Assembly: GCA_015478945.1 (NCBI GenBank)
Contig: JABUQX010002444.1
Coordinates: 47,501 to 86,406 of the forward strand
Origin: Trachelipus rathkii
Taxonomy: Eukaryota; Arthropoda; Malacostraca; Isopoda; Trachelipodidae
Reading direction: 5' to 3'
DNA length: 38,906 nucleotides
This document shows positions 1-8,999 of the stretch, piece after piece. Positions within the stretch are counted from its first letter, which is position 1; the number at the start of each line of letters is the position of its first letter. Both the position numbers and the translations under genes were made by a program. The notes under the pieces are model-generated. The model made no database searches. It was not told where the DNA came from and was given only the letters and a program-made list of their open reading frames with translations.

Positions 1-776
1 CTTTTGCTGTATTTAATTTTATAATTTCAATTTTATAATTAAATGGGAAAAAGAAAAAACAGTATACATTTTTGCATATTATTATAATATATATATATAT
101 AATATATTCAAAATAGTATATATAAATGTTTCACTTCTTTAAGAAAACTTCTCATCTTTAATTTAATTTTTCGCGCCTTCACAACACTACTTAAACTATT
201 TCTTTAGCCTGTTATCTAACGCGGTTGTTTTAGGCCTAAACGAATGACTTTTTCTATCGACAACTTTTTAAAAATCGCTTTCCCTGTCCTCTCTCATCCT
301 CACCCTTCTCTAATCTCTTAAAACCCTAAAGTTTCTTCCTTCTCATCCCACCATTCTCTCGGTCTCTCTATCCTTTTTCCTGAAGTGAAGTCTAAATGGA
401 TTTTTTTGAATAAATCCTAATTTAAATCCAATTTGGAATCGTTGGATTTGGAATGATTTTTGGAATGGATTTAGAATGAGAATTCCAGACTTATTTCGAC
501 ATCCTGGTTATAGTTTTACGATCAAAAAGCTTAAAGAAATGTCGAGTCAGGTAATAAAAAAGGTATTAAAAGAAAAGTTATTTAAACAAAAATGTTGAAA
601 TGTAACCGAAGCTTGAGAAATGGATTATGAAGCAAGATTTGTTTTTGAATTATACGTTTTTAATATCAACAAACTTTAGTTTCTTGATTTCAAATATTGT
701 GAAATAATTTTACAAAAGATCTGCCTCAGAATTACAAATTCTAGGATTTTAATTCGCATTAGTCTATGAATATAAT
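1..776. other. AT-rich flank without recognisable gene
   Basis: No coding frame of note is seen. There is a short (TA)n run near 85-110 and a pyrimidine-rich plus-strand patch near 270-380. If the envelope-like remnant to its right belongs to the gypsy element, the 3' LTR of that element should lie here, but I could not match this stretch to the expected 5' LTR area near 9-10 kb. Confidence 0.5.
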
Positions 777-1600
777 TCAAAATAAATGAGAAAGGGGTTT
801 AGTCCAGTTAGCGATATTAGAATATAATTCCACTTCTTGAGAAGTAGATTGCCTATATGGAATAGGTGGTGGCATAGGAGGTTTGGGTATTAATGATTGT
901 CTTAATTTTATGGGAGGTTGTACCAAGGGTTCAATTTCAATTTGATCTGTGGGGGAATTTCTTGAAACTGGGGTTACCTTAATGGAAGGGTTGGAATGGG
1001 TATATTATTCAATGGAATATTTTTGGGTTCTTGATTTAATTATTTCAAACATTTTCTACACAATGCTTTTCTATAAGACAAAGTCAATAATGAATCACTT
1101 GATGAAAATGAATAAAATAATACTAGATCATAAGAAAGATATATGGGATTATTTAACTTGAGAAAGATAAGGAGTTAATGGGTGGATGGTTTATTATGCT
1201 GTTTAGTCTTTTATTCCATGAACTTACTTCATTATTTGAAATTTTGGGAACAATGCTGAAGAGATGTTTGGTTAAGCAACATGAGTTAAAAAATAACAAA
1301 ACTTTATCAGATTGGGCAATTAATGAAGTTAATGAAATATTTTTCTCTAAATGAATGGGGGTTTTAAATTGATAATTAGCAGAGGTAAGAGTACAACCGT
1401 GAGGAATATTAAAAATAAAAATTATTTATATGCTGTACGGAATGGGGTCTTTCGCAGGATATAGAAGCTCTAATTTTTTCTGCAAAAGATATAATAGTGA
1501 AATGTCCTAGTGTTATTGTGAAGGGTTCTTTTGATTTAAAGATAGCTATAGGACATGACGAGAAATTAGTAGTATAGTTAAGCAAAAGCGATAGCAAGCA
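777..1600 (-). pseudogene. Env-like C-terminal remnant (gypsy/errantivirus type)
   Basis: On the minus strand three or four adjacent open stretches follow one another with frameshifts. From about 1597 to 1410 the frame has two spaced cysteines. From about 1428 to 1155 a stretch of roughly 90 codons begins with a proline-glycine-cysteine segment (IPHGCTLTS), followed by a paired cysteine (NSCCL) and many Asn and Ser residues. Near 1150-1050 comes a hydrophobic stretch that ends in a basic Cys-containing tail (YRKALCRKC). From about 980 to 777 a proline-rich tail ends at a TGA (777-779). An ectodomain with spaced Cys, one membrane segment, then a basic and proline-rich cytoplasmic tail is the layout of insect gypsy-type Env fusion proteins. 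It lies downstream of pol on the same strand, where env is expected. The function would be membrane fusion, but this copy is broken and its N-terminal half is not recognisable. Identity rests on layout, not on a diagnostic motif. Confidence 0.42.
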
Positions 1601-3667
1601 TGTTTTGTCATCAATGGATGTAAAAGGTTGTGATTGAGGGCAAACTGCTGTTTTCCCTAGGTTACGACAATAATCGTGACCGATTTCGGAAATAAGTATA
1701 TTTTTCCTTTGACATAATTAACGAAAAGGAATTATTTGGTGTTTATACATTATTCGAAGGACGTTTCATTGAATGGAATGAATGTTGGGAATGGAATTAA
1801 CTTGTATGAATAATTTCTCATTTTGAAATGAATGGAATTAATGTATTAATTCAACTGGATTAGTGGTTGTTTATGGTCCATGAGTTGTAAAAATGAATGC
1901 TATGTTGTCGTTTAATGGTATGCATAGGATGTATTTTGTAGTTTTGTTCATTTCTAGTATATTGGTAACAAAAGATGGGTGAATAAGGTTGTCATTATTA
2001 TTTATTTTTCAGTTGCATAATCGTCTTGGAATAGTAGTATATTGTAATATATTAACTGAATGTTCAATCAATGTAATGATTTGTACTACCTAGTTGATTA
2101 AGTATGTTGTGGGTTGCTAGTGATTTGTTTTGAAATTCAATAAAATAGTAAGTTAATTTGAAATATGGATAATGTCCGTAGATTTTTCCTTTATTTTTTC
2201 CCCCAAATATCTTTACTAATAAATTTGATGCAGTTGAAGTTTCCTATAATTTTCTTTTTTTTAAGTTTTTACTTGAGGATCTGTAGTATTGAAATAATTT
2301 ATTAAGAAGAAAATTAAAAAATTCGAAAGCGCTCTTTATATCTAAGTTTTTGGGAGTGAATCCATGGTAAGTTTAATTTCAGTAATTTAAGGGATATTAC
2401 TTAGTTCTAATTTTTAATTAGCTGAGTTGAAATTCCATTTATGGTCTCTTTGATTTATAGAAATTTAATAAATTATCATTAACGCAGGCAAAAATTTATC
2501 TTTTAAAAGTATCTATCATTTTAGTGGTTCTATAAATAGTAGTTTTAATTTATGGGCATTCTAAAGATACAATCAAGTCAAGATATCTTCGCATAAAATT
2601 TCCTTCCGCGGAGTGTACCAAAAATGATACTGGCATATCATTGTTCTTCATTTGATGAGGAAACTTTTTTTGGCAATTTGGTGGTGTAAACTGGTCTTAC
2701 ATCTTTGATTTTAGTTGAAATGATTATTGCTTCAGTAGGAGCGGTAATTTGGAATGCGCTGACCCCTATTATTACCGAAATAATTCTTTTTAAAGTTACC
2801 ATATGATTATTAGGTTTATGTTAATTGTAACTTTTGAAGTTGCAACTCAGTTGTATCTTTGAATATAAATTTAATTAATTAATAAATAATTAAAATAAAA
2901 TGAAACTTCATATCAATTAATAATTTAAATTATTTGATATAAAACTAAGATAAGTAATCTTCAAATTCTGATTATAATAAAAATGAAATTAAAATTAACT
3001 TTATAAAGTTAAACTTAAAATTGTAGCTTTCTAAGTATTTGATTCATCAAAATAGGATTAAAATTAAAAGATTTATCGGAAAAACAATGAAAATTGATTT
3101 GCACATCCTTAGGTTAATTAAGTTTAATCAAATTTAATTATAGCATAATTCTGATTAAAATCAAAGATTAAAAATAAAAGGCAAGCATATCGAAAACACG
3201 AGGACCTTTCTAATTAAAATAAAATTGTTACTTTTCTCAAGAATAACAATTCTATTTTTTTTTTGTTTAAACTTTAAACTAAATATTCGGTTTATTTTGT
3301 TTACTTTTTAAAATAAGAATACTATAGAAAATGCAATAGTAGTGGAAAATAAAAAAGTATATAACGTTGTTATTTACGAAACGTAAATTAAAATTTTTTC
3401 TATTTTTAATGGGTTCACGTCAAAAGGAAAGACTGACCCCTGGGGGCAAAAAAATTATCCGAATTCGTAACGGACATACATAATAAAAATATGGAAACTT
3501 ATACTTAAAGATTAGAAATGAAGGGTAAATGTGTTTTTGTGTTTGTCATAGGAAATATAAAACTATAAACCTAGAGGTTATGACATAATAAAATCATAAA
3601 ATATTTATTTACAAAAAAGTTTTACAATTCTAAGAAGAATTTTAATCTAGGAGGCAACTAGTAAGTC
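1601..3667. other. AT-rich stretch between Env-like remnant and pol
   Basis: This stretch is very AT-rich (for example 2860-3330) and has no convincing long frame. If the element carried env, its N-terminal half and the pol-env junction would lie here on the minus strand, but I see no furin-like site or fusion-peptide pattern that I can defend. A short plus-strand hydrophobic frame near 2710-2810 is not recognisable. Confidence 0.4.
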
Positions 3668-3680
3668 TATTTCCTCTTCC
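3668..3680 (-). promoter_or_regulatory. Candidate polypurine tract after pol
   Basis: Read on the minus strand, the bases overlapping and following the Pol stop codon are almost all purines (GGAAGAGGAAA). In LTR retroelements such a tract primes plus-strand DNA synthesis and sits just before the 3' LTR. If the Env-like remnant at 0.78-1.6 kb is really part of the same element, this tract would be internal and the real one would lie further left. The identification is positional only. Confidence 0.3.
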
Positions 3681-4479
3681 TAGTCATCTCTAATCGGCAA
3701 AACAACTGGAGGTCTCTGTAATTCTGTTTCAGACGACTCTTTTGTTGTTGTTTCTTCCGTTCTTGGTGGTAGAAATTGAAGAGATTCATGCTCTCTTTGT
3801 CTTGTTTGATTCTTGTACCTCGTTACATCCTCCGGACTCTGATTGCTGGTGAGGTCTATACGACGGTTCTTCTTTTATCATCTCTTGTGACTTCAGATGT
3901 TGATAAATCCATCAAATCTTCTGGAGGTGTTACCTCATCATATTTGGGAAGTGCTTCAGAACTTGGACATTTTTCCCTCAGTTCCATCTGTAAGTTGGTG
4001 TTACCAAAAGCATCCTCTTGTATTCTGGAATGAAGGCTGTTCTCATGTTCAGAATTGTCTGAAATATATGAATCCTCTTGTCTGATTGGTGATGGAGACG
4101 GATCCTCTTACTTGAGTTCTCGTTTGTGGAGTAGAATTCATCAATCTTCCTTGAGGGGTATCAGGTATTATTTGATTATAAGAAGTTTGTGTTTCTTCTA
4201 CAGGATTCTTTCTGTTTTGTGGTCGAATCTCTGGTAGAAACATTTTGTTCATCATAAAATTAGGGGGAATCCAAGAAGTGGTTGGAGATCTTGATCATCT
4301 ACCTGTTGATCTACTTCTTCAGGTTCCATACTTGTCCTTTCTGGTAACTTTCGGGGAATCCAATGTTTCTTGATTGCATCTGGATTCCAATTTATCAAAT
4401 GAAAAATGAGATTCTGTAATCTTTTTCACTGGAATTATCTTTACATTATCCCGGTGAACCGGAAATAATTTCGTTGAAT
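3680..4479 (-). pseudogene. pol: C-terminal tail of gypsy Pol
   Basis: Directly after the GPF domain a minus-strand segment at about 4465-4430 reads FPVHRDNVKIIP. It resembles the short 'VHxxRLKP'-like motif that closes many Ty3/gypsy integrases. Beyond it the frames are polar and rich in Glu, Gln, Thr and Pro, with several frameshifts, to a final stretch ending PPVVLPIRDD and a TAG stop at 3682-3680. Such low-complexity tails after integrase are common and poorly conserved. No separate enzymatic domain is visible. Confidence 0.6.
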
Positions 4480-4788
4480 TTAAACACGAAAGCATAGCTT
4501 ATTTGGCTCCTTTATTTGATTTACAATAAAAGGACCTTCAAATCTTTTGTTCAATTTAGAACTCTGTTCTGGTTTCTTTACAGCTTCACAAACATATGCC
4601 CATTTCAATTCTCTTTGAGTGCATGTTTGTTTTTGCTGTTTTTTTATAGCTTTAATTGTTTCCTTTTCTAGATTTTCTCTAGCTAAGTCTCTTATTGCTT
4701 CCATTCTTTCCACTACGACATCTACCTCATCTGATATGAATTTTCTATTTTTCGATTTATTTGTAAATGGAGAGACATAATCAGGCAT
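4480..4788 (-). pseudogene. pol: Gypsy integrase C-terminal (GPF) domain
   Basis: A minus-strand open stretch of about 100 codons contains a charged helical segment (EEVDVVVERMEAIRDLAR-like spacing) followed by the hallmark KLNKRFEGPFIV. This is the GPF/Y module at the C-terminus of Ty3/gypsy integrases, which contributes to multimerisation and DNA binding. It continues from the integrase core on its right with a frameshift and runs into the Pol tail on its left. It is one of the best-preserved pieces of the element. Confidence 0.85.
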
Positions 4789-4799
4789 CTCGTAGGGAA

Positions 4800-5235
4800 G
4801 TCTTTTTATACATCCATGCAGGACAAAATGTGGAGATGATCCAATTGATTATTATACGATGTATTAATTGCTATTTGAGCAAAAGATAAATATTTTGACC
4901 TCTGTGATTGTCCTTTATAAAATGACGGAGGAAATTTTCAATATCTGCATTCATTCAACTACACATTTTGACTTGGTTTGTAGGACAGAATATTACCTTT
5001 TTTATCCTCCAAGCCTTACATAGCTTTTGAAGGGTGAAGTAATTCGGGGCATTGTTGCAGCTAAATTTTGGCTTGAATGTCGGCAATATTATCTTTCTTG
5101 TAAGCTTGAGCAATTCTTGGCTTGTTCTTGATTTACAAGCGACTAATTCGCATATCGTGTCAAACATCTTGAATACGAGAATGTGTTTTGGCACTGAAAC
5201 TGGAACATGTGGGAGTTTTCCTACTATCCACGTGT
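4800..5235 (-). pseudogene. pol: Gypsy integrase catalytic core, inactivated
   Basis: The minus-strand frame from about 5194 to 4955 matches the layout of a retroviral integrase core. A hydrophobic strand (HILVFKMFD) stands where the first catalytic Asp normally follows the strand. SCNNAPNYFT occupies the position usually read as S-D-N-A-P-x-F, so the second catalytic Asp is missing. CPTNQ stands where the P-x-x-N and the following catalytic Glu are expected. A new frame continues with a segment resembling the helix after the Glu (NADIENFLRHF). The core would catalyse 3' processing and strand transfer; with the DDE positions altered this copy is dead as written. Confidence 0.78.
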
Positions 5236-5273
5236 ACTCTTAGAAAACGGAAGATAAGGAAGAGGCCTTCTGT

Positions 5274-5510
5274 TTATTTCAGCTTTTGGAGGCCTAGGAC
5301 CTTTAACCTTAGCACACGATACGCAGAACAGTACTCCTTTACTAACTTTCTTAGATGAGGAAAAACGTATCTTTCTCTAACTCGTTTTTCAGTCCTCTGC
5401 TGTCCTCCATGCCCACTTCCAAGTGAAGAATGGAACTGATCTATAACTGAGTAGATCATGTCTGGTACTTGTATTACATAAGGTTCCTTTCTGGTTGCAT
5501 AGTACAACAC
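5274..5510 (-). pseudogene. pol: Integrase H2C2 zinc-binding domain
   Basis: A minus-strand open stretch of 78 codons contains FHSSLGSGHGG, the two histidines of the H-x-GH signature. It then has the usual RxRxxYxxPxLRxxVxxYC spacing to the first cysteine. The second cysteine of the C-x-x-C pair is replaced (CSAY). This N-terminal integrase domain binds zinc and helps to bind viral DNA ends. It sits between RNase H on the right and the catalytic core on the left, as expected for Ty3/gypsy. Confidence 0.87.
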
Positions 5511-5689
5511 TTTCTTATGGAAAATATGTGGATAAGTTTTAGGGTTTTCCTTAGCCCACTTAACTAATTCTTTTAATCTAGGGCAATTCTCTTGTTCCCT
5601 ATTGAAAGTTTCTTCGTTAAGATAAAATCTTTTCTTGGTAATATTGGTTTCTTTTCTCCTTTGAAAAAATAAACGTTTGGAGCTTTTGC

Positions 5690-6140
5690 TGGGTGCCTAC
5701 TCAAATAATCAGGCGGTATGTTAGTTTTTTGTCTTATACTTTATAGTTGGCGAAAAACTATTAACAAATAAATTCCAGCGGGCCAACCTCCCAGTCTGCT
5801 GCTTATTACGGAAGATAAAGCAGAGAGGTTGGTCATCAGTCAATATGGTGATGGGTATAACCAAACACGCGTATTTTTTAACTTCTGTAGTGAAAGACAA
5901 CAGCAAACATTCCTTTTCTATACATATCATAGTTGAGTTAACTGCCTCTTAACAATCTTGAACGACGATAAATGGTTTATTTTTGCTCGTCACCTTTGGA
6001 TAAAGAATCCCCCTATTCCATAGTCGAAGGCGTTGTACCATAAAAAATGGTTGGAATAATCTGGGACAGTTAACTGAGGTTGAACAACCAATTCTCCTTT
6101 AAGAGTTAAATGCTTTTTTGGTGTTCTTCCTTCCACTCAC
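5690..6140 (-). pseudogene. pol: Gypsy RNase H domain
   Basis: The minus-strand frame from about 5930 to 5721 includes IEKECLLLSF (the catalytic Glu region usually read as EkE.LA..fa), then TDDQPLCFIF (the conserved TDH/TD.xxL strand) and GRLARWNLF (grlaRW...L). Just upstream, near 6075-6020, are remnants of the strand leading to the first catalytic Asp. Just downstream, near 5715, NIPPDYLSRHP matches the terminal 'AD.LSR' motif. RNase H degrades the RNA of the RNA-DNA hybrid during reverse transcription. At least two frameshifts and one in-frame stop interrupt it. Confidence 0.87.
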
Positions 6141-6149
6141 TTAACATTC

Positions 6150-6890
6150 TTTTTATTAAGTTATATAATGGTTTCGCATTTAGTGCAGTCGCTAATTAAA
6201 AAGCGAAAATAACTGAAAAATCCTAATAAATATTGTGTTTCCTTGACACTTGCTGGAGGGACGAAACTCTCATCGATTCTATCTTCGCTGGATCTGGTGA
6301 ATTCGTCTCTCTATTTAAAATCCTATATAGTGTGAGGTCTGTAGATGAATTTGTTCATTTAACCTTAATTTGTTTTCTCTAATGCAGTAAAAACTTTCTT
6401 TAAAGTTTTCCAAAATGTCTGCTTATTTTTACCACATGATTAAGACATCATTAATACACTTGTGCAAATAGGTCTTATAAATGGTTTAAAGCACTTGCAT
6501 GTTCTAGCATAGGTATTGGGGATTTCTATGCCAATATAATCTGGTTGGGGCAGAATAATCCTTTTCTTGTACGGAAAGCCATTAATTTTCTGTGTTTCCT
6601 CCTCGACTTCGAGGGCATGGTAACGTTATTAACTCACAGCTAGTAAAATCGTACTACTCCTAGGGACGACAATATCTCGTCTATTGGGGCATGCGGCGTA
6701 ACATCTGGGACGCCTGAAAGAGTTTAAATACGATAGTCTAGCATCTTGGTTTATTTGAATTCTTTTGGCCACCACAGAGGTGAACTATGTGGTGAATAGC
6801 AAGCTTTAATATATCCTTACTTTAAAGCTGCATTTGTAAAATTATCTATGTCTTCCAAATAAGCGAATGGTGGGAGGTATACTGTTTTCT
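6150..6890 (-). pseudogene. pol: Gypsy reverse transcriptase, multiply frameshifted
   Basis: Conserved blocks appear in order on the minus strand. At about 6804-6767 YSPHSSPLWWPKEF is the block usually read 'SP.sSPi..V.Kk', followed within 40 bp by DYR. IDEILSSLG comes near 6690-6650. At about 6461-6440 there is a remnant of the Y-x-D-D active site reading C-I-N-D-V-L-I, where one base loss plus substitution removes the first catalytic Asp. The thumb segment follows (LENFKESF, NKLRLN), and near 6290-6190 come DPAKIESM and LLGFFSYFRF, the connection motif before RNase H. The middle block between 6640 and 6470 is hard to follow. Activity is not possible as written. Confidence 0.88.
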
Positions 6891-7568
6891 AAAAATGATC
6901 TTTGGAGCATCTGGGGTAGTTCTATTCCAGAACTTCTGCTATGGGCACACAGGAACTGATCATCATCTAGGAATAACGTTCGTTGTATTTCATTAGACAC
7001 ATCTAGAAGTTCTTCTAATGCTAGTTTCTGTAAATAGAACTTCTGCTTCTTCTTTAACTTAAAAATTTCTGGTTATAATCTCTCTGTATGCATTTTCAAC
7101 TGTTTATCTGATAAATTTTTTGAGCGGGGGAGGTTACTATACAAGTAGATCTTATTTGCTTATTTTGTAAGCAATAGCAGTTTATTAAAATATTCTTCTT
7201 TTTTATTAATTTTAAAATCGGATGACACTTCCCTATGTTTTTTTTCTTTCTTAAATAAAAAGGTTTGTCACTTAGATTATTATCACTAAAAATAATTATG
7301 GAAGTCCAATGGGCACACAGAGTTTGCCAAATATAATGGCCCTAAGGGAAAAAGCAGGTGTTATCAAACACTTTTTTCCGTTTCAAATCCTTTTACTCTC
7401 AGGTTGGCTATCAAATAAACATCAAGATTGACAGGTGATTGTTTCTTCTATTATAGCAATTGACCTTCTATTTCTTGTCGGCTATTAAAGGTCCTTCTTA
7501 CTGGAGGACGTTTGTGGAATTTTCCTTTGTTCCTGAAGAACACGAATTTTTTATTTCTACTTTTTAGG

Positions 7569-7712
7569 GGCTCTTCAATGAGCCTTTAGTAATAATACTC
7601 TTTGTTAGGCTTTTCCAATGAGCCTTTAGATTATTTTCTGTGTAGGCTTTTCAAGAATGTATTAATTATTCTCTGTGTAGGCTTTTCAATTGAGCCTCTA
7701 TTATCTACTGGT
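7569..7712 (-). repeat. Short tandem repeat inside gypsy coding region, about 3.5-4 units
   Basis: Units begin at 7569, 7608, 7645 and 7680, each starting ggctttTc and most continuing with aatgagcctttag, then a T-rich spacer ending ctctgtgta. Periods are 39, 37 and 35 bases. Read on the minus strand they encode an iterated charged peptide with a K-G-S-(L/I)-E-K-P core. It lies between the protease and reverse-transcriptase blocks, a linker region in which gypsy elements tolerate length change. Confidence 0.75.
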
Positions 7713-7939
7713 TTAAATTATATGTTTATTTACTTTAAAATTATTTCCATTGGAATTATCTATGAAATTTTTTCTATGATTATTAATCATTTCTATCTTT
7801 CTTAGTTATTTTTTCATATTGATTCATGAGAAAATAGCTTCCTAACTTGGCAAAGATTTTAACTTTTTCTCGTTTCCTCTTCTTTAAGATTTAATTTTTT
7901 TATTAAGGTCTATGGTTATAGGTAGGTTAGCTAAAGCTT

Positions 7940-8215
7940 GTACTAATAAATTCCATTCCAGAGCTCAGTGCTTCCGTTTATTCCAGCACTAAGGTAATGG
8001 GTATAACTGTTGGGTGTAGCCTTAGAAGTAGATCAATTCTCCTATAGGGTGGATGCATCTGAGTTCCATCTTTGAACTATAAAATACTGCTTCTTAAAGG
8101 ACAGTTTAAATTTCTTCTATTTCTATTCCTTTAATCTATCAACGATATCAAACAGGTTGTGCTCCTAAATCTAGTAGGCTATGAACTTCAACCTCGTTAT
8201 GACCTTTTGCTGGAG
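7940..8215 (-). pseudogene. pol: Retropepsin-like protease remnant
   Basis: At about 8174-8154 the minus strand encodes LLDLGAQP, the active-site loop normally read D-(T/S)-G-A. The Thr/Ser is changed to Leu, as a single base change would do, so the catalytic triplet is damaged. Downstream, near 8070-7990, frameshifted strands resemble the flap and the V-x-I-T-(L/V)-V strand that precedes the second hydrophobic glycine turn. The enzyme would cleave Gag-Pol. It sits upstream of reverse transcriptase, as in Ty3/gypsy. Confidence 0.72.
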
Positions 8216-8249
8216 TCAAAAATATTGACAAAAAATAATGACATCAATT

Positions 8250-8900
8250 TTGGGGGTCTAATTCCTACACCAAAGAAGCTAGAGGTTACTATAACACCTC
8301 TCTTCTTTTAGCTTGAAGTATTTTCTTTAATTACTGTTCTTACTATTTCTTCATTTAAATCTTTGCCAGAACCTAAAAATTTGGTTCTCTTGTAGAGAGA
8401 TCTGGTGTAAAAATCCGTTCTCTTCTCTTCATTTTCAGCTAGATATTTTATTCATGTTCCTGGAATCTGTTGGTGATATAAGAAATCAGATGAACTTGGT
8501 TTGTTTTCTTGGGACTCTTACCTTGATAGCTTACGCTCATTCTTTGAGTAAGGTTTTGGCTTCTAGTATTCTGAATCATTTTTACCTCGATCTTCGAGCT
8601 TGACCCATTATAAAAAATCAGTGGGGTTATTGTATGGTCATTACATATTTTTTTCATTTCAATTAGGGATCCAACAGGGGCATTCTTGCATTAGACGTAG
8701 AACCCGGGCTGGAACTTCTACATACTCTGCAATACGTGTATTCCAACACAGTTTCGGGAATGATGAGCTTAAAGATTCACTTTTAGGCAATAGTCTTGAC
8801 TTTATCCTTTACTGGAGGTTTTCTTAACTACTCCTTAAGTTTATGTTTGGAGAAGGGCTTGTCTTTTTTCCTGTAAATTTAGAAGTATTCTTTTTTTGTT
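8250..8900 (-). pseudogene. gag: Possible gag remnant (weak)
   Basis: This is the position where the C-terminal part of Gag should lie. Minus-strand frames near 8830-8450 are polar and Lys/Ser/Gln-rich, with short open runs such as EYVEVPARVLRLMQECP near 8750 and a 69-codon stretch at 8657-8448. I do not see a clean C-x2-C-x4-H-x4-C zinc knuckle. The assignment rests on position and composition only. Confidence 0.35.
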
Positions 8901-8969
8901 ACGTTATACAAATAATAAAATTTTGATATTACTTTAATCGCTTAATCAATAGATCTCTGAAGATAAGGA

Positions 8970-8992
8970 GGGGTGGGATTGGGTGGGGTGGG
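8970..8992 (+). other. Predicted G-quadruplex motif
   Basis: Five G-runs of at least three bases occur within 23 bases, at 8970-8973, 8975-8977, 8981-8983, 8985-8988 and 8990-8992, with loops of one to three bases. This meets the usual G3+N1-7 definition of an intramolecular quadruplex. It stands out in AT-rich surroundings and lies near the presumed 5' part of the gypsy element. The sense RNA of the element would carry the C-rich strand. Confidence 0.7.
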
Positions 8993-8999
8993 TGGTTGA

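Larger units (their letters stand above)
3668..8900 (-). mobile_element. Degenerate Ty3/gypsy LTR retrotransposon
   Basis: Minus-strand fragments occur in the fixed Ty3/gypsy order of protease, reverse transcriptase, RNase H, integrase zinc-binding domain, integrase core and GPF domain, between about 8.2 kb and 4.5 kb. This order, with integrase after RNase H, separates Ty3/gypsy from Ty1/copia. The tail of Pol stops at 3680-3682, directly beside a purine-rich minus-strand stretch. Frames change many times and catalytic residues are lost, so the copy cannot be autonomous as written. The element may extend left to about 0.78 kb through an Env-like remnant and right into a weak gag-like stretch. 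Terminal repeats and target-site duplication were not found. Confidence 0.88.

Noticed and set aside
3430..3450. gactgacccctggggg, resembling a hAT terminus
   Set aside because: The match is short, no paired terminus or target duplication is seen, and it lies in unrelated sequence.
3776..4237. Plus-strand frames of 60-85 codons
   Set aside because: They are antisense to the Pol tail on the minus strand and have no independent features.
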